Position numbers and translations under genes: made by a program. From Clostridiales bacterium (GTDB lineage: Bacteria > Bacillota > Clostridia > Saccharofermentanales > UBA5734): 6,978 nt of DNA. The first letter of the stretch is position 1, and each line of letters begins with the position of its first letter. The notes below the pieces were generated by a model, which saw nothing but the letters and a program-made list of their open reading frames with translations, was not told the DNA's origin and searched no databases. The stretch spans positions 1-6,978 of the forward strand of contig SLHU01000033.1 of NCBI GenBank assembly GCA_007135995.1. Reading direction: 5' to 3'. Below, one piece after another: positions 6,259 to 6,978 of the stretch.

Positions 6259-6319
6259 CAGGTGTCGCTGAAAGAAATCGCTCGTATTTAATCTGCCGCC
6301 CTCACATGATGATCAGCTA

Positions 6320-6349
6320 TTGGCAGTAAGTGACGGGTGATGCTAGAAT
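6320..6349 (+). promoter_or_regulatory. Probable promoter of the GH29 gene (extended -10)
   Basis: TTGGCA (6320-6325) matches the -35 consensus at five of six bases. After 18 nt comes TAGAAT (6344-6349), five of six for -10, immediately preceded by TGC (6341-6343), an extended -10 element. Transcription would start near 6356, leaving a leader of about 148 nt that holds the tandem repeat. This implies the GH29 gene can be expressed separately from the UroD-like genes. Confidence 0.6.
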
Positions 6350-6408
6350 AAAAGAGCAGCAATCCACATGCCATGTCAGACCACGTTCATGTGAGCAGGT
6401 ATCAGGCG

Positions 6409-6488
6409 CACGTGTCATACAGACCTTGAAATCAGAGTGCCCATCTTTCACGTGTCATACAGGCCTAGAAAGCAGAGAGCCCATCTTT
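6409..6488. repeat. 40-bp tandem direct repeat in the GH29 leader
   Basis: Two adjacent 40-bp units, 6409-6448 and 6449-6488, match at 36 of 40 positions. Each begins CACGTGTCATACAG and ends GCCCATCTTT; mismatches are all internal. Each unit contains a CACGTG palindrome. The second copy ends one base before the AGGAGG ribosome binding site (6490-6495). A degenerate CACGTTCAT at 6382-6390 may be a trace of a third start. Two identical-phase copies at about four helical turns, in the transcribed leader, suggest a duplicated operator or RNA element, or simply a recent tandem duplication. Confidence 0.85.
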
Positions 6489-6503
6489 TAGGAGGATTCG
6501 ACC

Positions 6504-6978
6504 ATGTCAGTTATTCTTAGCAAACAGATGTATGAACAGCAGATCGCCGAGTCAAGGGATCAGCGGATGGACTGGTGGCGCCAGGCCCGGTTCGGCATGT
6601 TTATCCATTATGGCCTTTACAGTCAGATTGGCCGCGAAGAATGGGTGATGGCCCTGGAAAATTACCCGATCAGTGAGTATGAAAAGTTCGCTGCCGGCTT
6701 TTGCCCCAAAGAAGGCGCACCGCGGGAGTGGGCGGCCCTGGCTAAGCAGGCCGGGATGAAGTACATGGTTCTGACAACCCGCCATCATGAAGGATTCAGC
6801 CTCTGGGATTCCAAAGTGAACCCCTTTAATTCGATGAACCACGGAGCCAAAAGAGACATTGTTCGTGAATTTGTTGATGCATGCCGCGAGTTTGATCTGA
6901 AAATCGGATTTTATTCATCGCTGATGGACTGGCACCATCCTGACGGCTGGCGCTGTGCCTTTGATACAGCGGCCCGGC
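6504..6978 (+). CDS. GH29 alpha-L-fucosidase-like glycosidase, N-terminal part
   Basis: The first 158 codons of a gene that runs off the right edge. It starts MSVILSKQMY with AGGAGG 8 nt upstream. There is no signal peptide, so the enzyme should act in the cytoplasm. GH29 features: WWRQARFGMFIHYGLYS (24-40), EEW at 45-47, MVLTTRHHEGFSLWDSK (88-104), KRDIVREF (116-123) and IGFYSSLMDWHHPDG (134-148). His35, Glu46-Trp47, His94-His95 and Tyr137 align by eye with residues that contact fucose in the Thermotoga maritima enzyme. The usual Trp after FIH is Tyr36 here. The catalytic aspartate and the acid/base lie further on and cannot be checked. The DWHHPDG block is typical of a GH29 branch whose natural substrates are poorly known, so strict fucose specificity is not assured. 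It probably hydrolyses a small glycoside imported by the nearby symporter (inference). It has its own promoter and a repeated leader element. Confidence 0.9.
   Translation, partial: MSVILSKQMYEQQIAESRDQRMDWWRQARFGMFIHYGLYSQIGREEWVMALENYPISEYEKFAAGFCPKEGAPREWAALAKQAGMKYMVLTTRHHEGFSLWDSKVNPFNSMNHGAKRDIVREFVDACREFDLKIGFYSSLMDWHHPDGWRCAFDTAAR

Noticed and set aside
6200..6260. Intrinsic terminator after the NTF2-like gene
   Set aside because: A stem-loop is present, but the T-run is inside its 5' arm and none follows the stem.
6409..6488. Tandem repeat as a CRISPR array
   Set aside because: The two copies are directly adjacent with no spacers, and there are only two.
6552..6842. Antisense open frame over the GH29 gene
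   Set aside because: The plus-strand frame has clear GH29 motifs; the antisense frame is a shadow.

Overview
This window looks like an accessory carbohydrate or secondary-metabolite catabolic locus from a bacterium of moderate GC content. Strong AGGAGG-type ribosome binding sites ahead of most genes and sigma-A/70-like promoters with near-consensus -35/-10 boxes suggest Bacillota or a similar lineage. Species and phylum are inference only.

Layout. On the minus strand, read right to left, come an AraC-family regulator (start near 3151, end 2273), a regulatory gap of about 370 bp, a small two-helix membrane protein (1903-1670), a sodium:solute symporter (1660-131) and the first 31 codons of a gene that resembles an MDR-type NADP-dependent oxidoreductase (95-1, cut by the window edge). 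The small protein, symporter and oxidoreductase are closely spaced (gaps of 9 and 35 nt), each with a ribosome binding site, and look like one operon. A TTGACA-N18-TATGAT promoter sits upstream of it.

On the plus strand, about 330 bp of regulatory DNA separates the regulator from two different members of the uroporphyrinogen decarboxylase / MtaA superfamily (3512-4609 and 4683-5645). An NTF2/SnoaL-like protein follows (5720-6220). After a 283-bp gap with a good extended -10 promoter and a 40-bp tandem repeat comes the N-terminal part of a GH29 alpha-L-fucosidase-like enzyme (6504 to the right edge).

How the parts may work together (inference). The AraC protein lies between the transporter operon and the catabolic genes and may control both. 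A GTGC-AAAA-like motif occurs in both intergenic regions. The symporter could import a glycoside or related compound, and the cytoplasmic GH29 enzyme could remove a fucose-like sugar. The paired UroD-like proteins, the NTF2-like protein and the oxidoreductase could process the remainder. Both UroD-like proteins carry His-x-Asp-Gly where classical corrinoid methyltransferases of the superfamily carry His-x-Cys, and no corrinoid protein is visible here, so their chemistry is the main unknown.

The most interesting points are the paired HxDG UroD-like proteins next to a fucosidase-like enzyme, the 40-bp tandem repeat abutting the GH29 ribosome binding site, and a short open frame ending just before the first UroD-like gene that may be a gene remnant.
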